Assembly (NCBI RefSeq): GCF_037042905.1
Contig: NC_087254.1
Location: 10,401,103-10,465,102 of the forward strand
Length of the DNA stretch: 64,000 nucleotides
Reading direction: 5' to 3'
DNA from: Lytechinus pictus
Lineage: Eukaryota > Echinodermata > Echinoidea > Temnopleuroida > Toxopneustidae
In this document: in pieces, positions 60,223 to 64,000 of the stretch
Layout: the number at the start of each line of letters is the position of its first letter
How positions within the stretch are numbered: the first letter of the stretch is position 1
Translations under genes and position numbers: made by a program
The notes under the pieces: model-generated
What the model saw: only the letters and a program-made list of their open reading frames with translations
What the model was told of the DNA's origin: nothing
Database searches by the model: none

Positions 60223-60984
60223 GGGCAGGGAGGGCTCATCTAGTGCGAAAAAAAAATACCAAAAACAAACCATTGAAGCATTGATAATATTTATTTGTGT
60301 AAATAATAAAGAAATTATTGATTGAAAAAATAATTTTTGAGTCAAAGAAAACAGATAACACATAAAGGAGACATTGGCAATGTAACAGAACTTTAAAAAG
60401 AGACCCATTATCTCAACCCAAATATTTATTTATGTTCATTCTATTACCAATTGCTTGCCAAACTACCGTACATTTCTTTTAAAAGAGAGATAAACTTTGA
60501 TGTGATGAGCTACCATAAAACATCTTAAAGACAAAAGAGTGTGACTTTACCTTTCATTTTTGAACGCTGTGCTCTTAATTTTATTGCTACAGCATTTAAT
60601 AAACCATTTGTGATTATCAAAGACAAAACCTATACATTTATGCTTAAATACAGGAAGTACTTATTGAAAACAAATTTGCCACAGTTCAAATGAAAACATT
60701 AAAATCTGTTGAAGTTTACTTCATGAAATAAAATGTGAATGCATATTATAGGAGTCGATTACGTTTTTACTTAGGAAACTAGATAATAAATTAAGTGCAT
60801 TCTTACATCCAAAGTGTTTAAAACGCTTTTTTTTTCTCCAACACGCAAGTCATGTGACAAAATAATAATAAAGATTCAAGTGTTGCAAATGGAAAATTAA
60901 CAAAAAGTTGAGAATTTCCATAAATCTATTATCCTCACAGAAAATACATTTAATTTAGTGCCTTTCATTACAGAGAATCTGTCC

Positions 60985-61065
60985 TTTATCACCATCAACA
61001 TCATCACCATCATCAATATCATCGTCATACATCATCACCACCACCACCACCAACCCTTCTCCCCC
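60985..61065. repeat. CAT/CAC microsatellite
   Basis: Irregular ATC and ACC trinucleotides, followed by a C run and CTCTCT. Confidence 0.85.
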
Positions 61066-61801
61066 CCCCCCTCTCTCTCCCCTTCCTCCTCATCATCACC
61101 ATTTTTAAGTCCATACTTCATGCCCATTTGACACCCTATATATTTCATATATCAAGAAACCTCGACAATTAGACCATGTTCATCCTTATTTCCTCATTAA
61201 ATCTCTAGCCTCCACCTCCCACTCGTTCCTTTTCGCAACCCTGTCTCCTTGCCAGGCTGCTAATCAAAATTCATCTTGAAATAATTTACTTGCATAAAGC
61301 AATGACGTGCCAATTAACAGGATGTATTAAACATAACTTTTAAAAAATCAAAATAAGTCCTTAATATAACATATACATTTTTACCAAATTTACATATATA
61401 AAAACAAAAATCATGCCACAACAAATATTTTATTGAAAAGGCCACATTATTACCTAAAATCCTATTATTAAGCTCATTCGTATTTCTTTACAACCACAGT
61501 GTAATGGGAAAAAAATGAGCTGTTTACTATGAGTATACATGCAAATTGGAACAACATCTTGGAATCATAGTACATTACTGTGTATGTCTCATTCCAAATA
61601 TCAATAAATTTGTAATTAGACCCTGTGAAAAACAATCATTTCTAAGGTTCCAAATAGCCATTTCTAAAACAAAATGCTGAAGTAAAAAAACATTTTTTTA
61701 AAGCATAAATGCAAATTTCATGAGTTTTAGATACAAAACTCTTTGTTTCAACAGAATTGAGACAATGTACAAGTCTACAGCTGCTGGATACAATTTAACT
61801 G

Positions 61802-61945
61802 GGGGCCCTGTTTCATTAAACTTGTTTATAATAACAAATTAGCAATAATAGTTGAAAGCTTCTGAAATCCTTCGATCTGATCGGCTGATAGTTTATTTGA
61901 TTGTGAATTTGTAATGATAACAAGGTTTTATGAAACGGGTTCCTG
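61802..61945. mobile_element. CCCTGTTTCATTAAACTTG foldback element
   Basis: CCCTGTTTCATTAAACTTGTTTATA.. pairs with ..AACAAGGTTTTATGAAACGGG. Same style of terminus as the GGGGCCC/TTTCATAAAG group. Confidence 0.6.
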
Positions 61946-63058
61946 AACTGTACACCAATGAGGAGTACCTTAAAAAAATCAGTGGGAATTGTTGAAGATA
62001 AAAAATTGTAACAATAATTACAAAATACCAAAAGCATTCACAATGTTATACAGCTCAATGTAGTTTATGATATCTAAAGAGATCCATTTTAATATCTATT
62101 AAAAACTTTAAAATAAATCCTATCAATATTTTGAAAGCATATTGAAAAAAGGTCATACAATGTATATTGCAAATAATGCAATGTATTAAATTTCGCTTAT
62201 TCACATATAGAAATGTCCATGTTGGACAAAGCATTTTATCTATATACATCCCCCCTTTTTTATACTAAACCCTTATATGCCTGCTAGCAGCCCTTGAAGG
62301 CAACAAGCTGGAATTCTTATACTTTCATCTCATCTGAAAAGAAAATTGTTGAAATTCTCTTATTATCTTTTTGAAGAGAAATAGCTGGAATTATCTTTTC
62401 CATATTTCATCTTTAATAGAAACTTCGCTGGATTTTTTTTTTTATATTAGAGAAAAACTAGCTGATTCTTTATTTCCATTTCAGCTTAAAAGGTACTAAT
62501 TGAAATAATATCATTTGTCTAACGACAGAAACATTGGTAGCATTTGGAGTGAATGACAAAGAGATGAAATCATAAATTTTCTATTTTTGTTACAATTTTT
62601 GCAGCATTAGTTAAAAGTGACTAAGATGACATATACTATGAAATATTAAAAGAAATAACATCTTGTGTAAAACGTCACATACCGAACATTTACATAGACA
62701 TTGTTTGCTTAAAGATGTGAGAAAGCTTTAGAATCAAATAACAAAACACATGTAATATACGCAAAAGTGATATATGAATGGAAGTCCGATCATGGATAAA
62801 GAATCAGAAAAAAGAGAGAAAATAAAATACCATTTAAAAATTTTCACACCCATAAATCAGACAGAGAGAAGGAGGATAGAAAGAGTCATAGGAAAGGGAA
62901 GAGGGCCAGGAAGAGGAGAAACAGAGAAAGAGGAGGAAAATGCATAGAAATAGGAAAAGAGACAAGAGAATATGACATTTAAGTTAAATATAAGAAGAAA
63001 GAATATAAATCTCTTATTATTATTGTCTTGCAATCATTTACAATAAAATCTTGAAGCA

Positions 63059-63165
63059 TTAATCCAAGTCCTCAACCAGGAAAGCTGGAGGAGATGAGGC
63101 TAGCCCTTCATCATCGTCGTCGTCATCATCACCATCGCCACTAAACAGACTTGAAATGAGATTGC
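63059..63165 (-). CDS. GET4: GET4, last coding exon
   Basis: On the minus strand the acceptor CCGTATGCAG is followed by sequence encoding GNLISSLFSG, an Asp run, then EGLASSPPAFLVEDLD and TAA. Human GET4 ends GNLLTSLMGS plus an acidic tail, so both the start and the acidic character match. The Asp run is encoded by GAT/GAC triplets. Phase 1 joins to the exon at 63532-63662. Confidence 0.85.
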
Positions 63166-63531
63166 CTGCATACGGGGAAATTAAAAGAAATCGTTCTTCT
63201 TATTCAAATGCTAGTAATTCATAACTCAGGCCAACAATGCATACAGTAAGTTTCACTGGTCCTAACATTTGGAATAGTCCCCCCCAGCAACATTCGTTTC
63301 ATGTCCTTCATTACAATTATCGAATACTTCCTCCAGCATCACCTTATGTGGGAGGAAGGTATGACAAACTAAAAGAGAGGATGTTATAGAAAAAAATTCT
63401 TTTCTCTTTCCTCCTCTTTATATATCATAAACCACTTTGAGCATATTTAATAAATGCTAAATTGGATGAACGTATTCAAATAAAGAAAGCTGAAATTGGA
63501 ATTGTTTACTGACCTATAAACCCTTGTCTAC

Positions 63532-63662
63532 CTGTCGGCATGGGAGGAGGTAGACCAAAGAAGACCTGGCCAATCTTATCAAGGTACGCTGCATAGGTTG
63601 GATCTCTCTGGAGGGATGGTTGGTACTTCTCACAGAGCACGGTGAAGGCTGTCAACTTCTGA
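63532..63662 (-). CDS. GET4: GET4, penultimate coding exon (gene continues right of window)
   Basis: GET4 (TRC35) bridges the BAG6/UBL4A pretargeting complex to the ATPase GET3/TRC40 for delivery of tail-anchored proteins to the ER. After acceptor TTCCTGCAG the exon encodes [20 protein letters not shown] and [20 protein letters not shown], closely matching the end of the human alpha-solenoid (YQPSL.RDP..YLD.IGQ.FFG). Donor ACAG|GTAGAC. Upstream exons are beyond 64000. The open frame continues past the acceptor into 63663-63769 only by chance. Confidence 0.85.
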
Positions 63663-63689
63663 CTGCAGGAAGAAAGTGGAGGGGGAGTA

Positions 63690-63995
63690 CGGGTCAGGGA
63701 GCGTTGCATGAAAGGAATTGAAGGACGTTTAATCCGACAGTTACCATGGTAACTGTGCTTTTCAGCCAATCAAAATCAGGGAAGTTGTCAGATCTGACAA
63801 CTAGCCAGAGAACACATGTTGATAAAATGTTCCCCATGAGAGGACTTGTTGGACCTTTTATCTGACAAGTTCTGTTTTATCTGAGAATTACTATAGCAAC
63901 AGCGCTCCTCGGCTAGTCGAATCCAAGGGAAGTCGTCAGATCCGACAACTTTTCACACCAAAAATGTTCATGAAATGCTCGTCAGGGAGCATCAT
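63690..63995. repeat. GTTACCATGGTAAC-type repeats in GET4 intron
   Basis: CCGACAGTTACCATGGTAACTG, TCAGCCAATCAAAATCAGGGA and TTGTCAGATCTGACAACT recur in altered form at about 63865-63950 (ATCTGACAAG, GTCAGATCCGACAACTTTT), indicating two related elements side by side. CAGCCAATCAAAATCAGGG is also shared with the element at 30003-30182. Confidence 0.55.
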
Positions 63996-64000
63996 TTGAA

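Larger units (their letters stand above)
48877..63058. other. gene-free convergent spacer incl. presumed 3' UTRs
   Basis: USP22 (plus) and GET4 (minus) point towards each other across 14.2 kb. The first part must hold the USP22 3' UTR; an AATAAA lies at 49401-49406, but its use is unproven. The last part (about 60300-63058) is very AT-rich and may be the GET4 3' UTR. Open frames here are short and unlike any family I know. Listed repeats fill much of the remainder. Confidence 0.5.

Noticed and set aside
63663-63769. N-terminal extension of the GET4 penultimate exon frame
   Set aside because: It runs through a splice acceptor into sequence shared with dispersed repeats (CAGCCAATCAAAATCAGGG), so it is intron.

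Overview
The window is eukaryotic nuclear DNA: AT-rich, with short exons separated by GT-AG introns and very dense in small palindromic DNA transposons, tRNA-derived SINEs and microsatellites. The three genes recognised and the repeat style (many foldback elements ending in TTTCATAAAG-like termini, recurrent TACATGTA words) suggest an invertebrate deuterostome, most likely an echinoderm such as a sea urchin. The species assignment is inference; the genes themselves are read directly from translation.

Layout. (1) 1-20994: no exon recognised; probably the first intron of a Fringe glycosyltransferase gene on the minus strand, packed with transposon remnants. (2) 20995-21750, minus: first coding exon of Fringe (252 codons: membrane anchor, long stem, start of the catalytic domain). 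(3) 21751-27637: spacer between two divergently transcribed genes. (4) 27638-48876, plus: a complete USP22-type deubiquitinase gene. I reconstructed 13 coding exons whose phases all agree, giving 537 residues. (5) 48877-63058: gene-free, probably holding the 3' UTRs of the two convergent genes plus repeats. (6) 63059-63662, minus: the last two coding exons of GET4, whose remainder lies to the right.

The genes are functionally unrelated: Fringe modifies Notch in the Golgi, USP22 removes ubiquitin from histones as part of SAGA, and GET4 delivers tail-anchored proteins to the ER. Fringe and GET4 being close neighbours is notable because human LFNG and GET4 both lie in 7p22.

The most unusual signals lie in the USP22 introns: (a) a 3-kb stretch of intron 10 carrying about a dozen same-strand copies of a conserved box (consensus TGTAAYGTSAGTWACC), often 170-210 bp apart; (b) three copies of coding exon 10 in a row, only the last intact; (c) a fourfold tandem repeat of about 120 bp covering the 3' end and splice donor of exon 5; (d) copies of a 610-bp foldback element on both sides of exons 6-9; and (e) repeats carrying perfect AGGTCAAAGGTCA (DR1) sites. 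Several small transposons have clear target-site duplications (8-bp hAT-like, 9-bp Mutator-like, 3-bp TTA).
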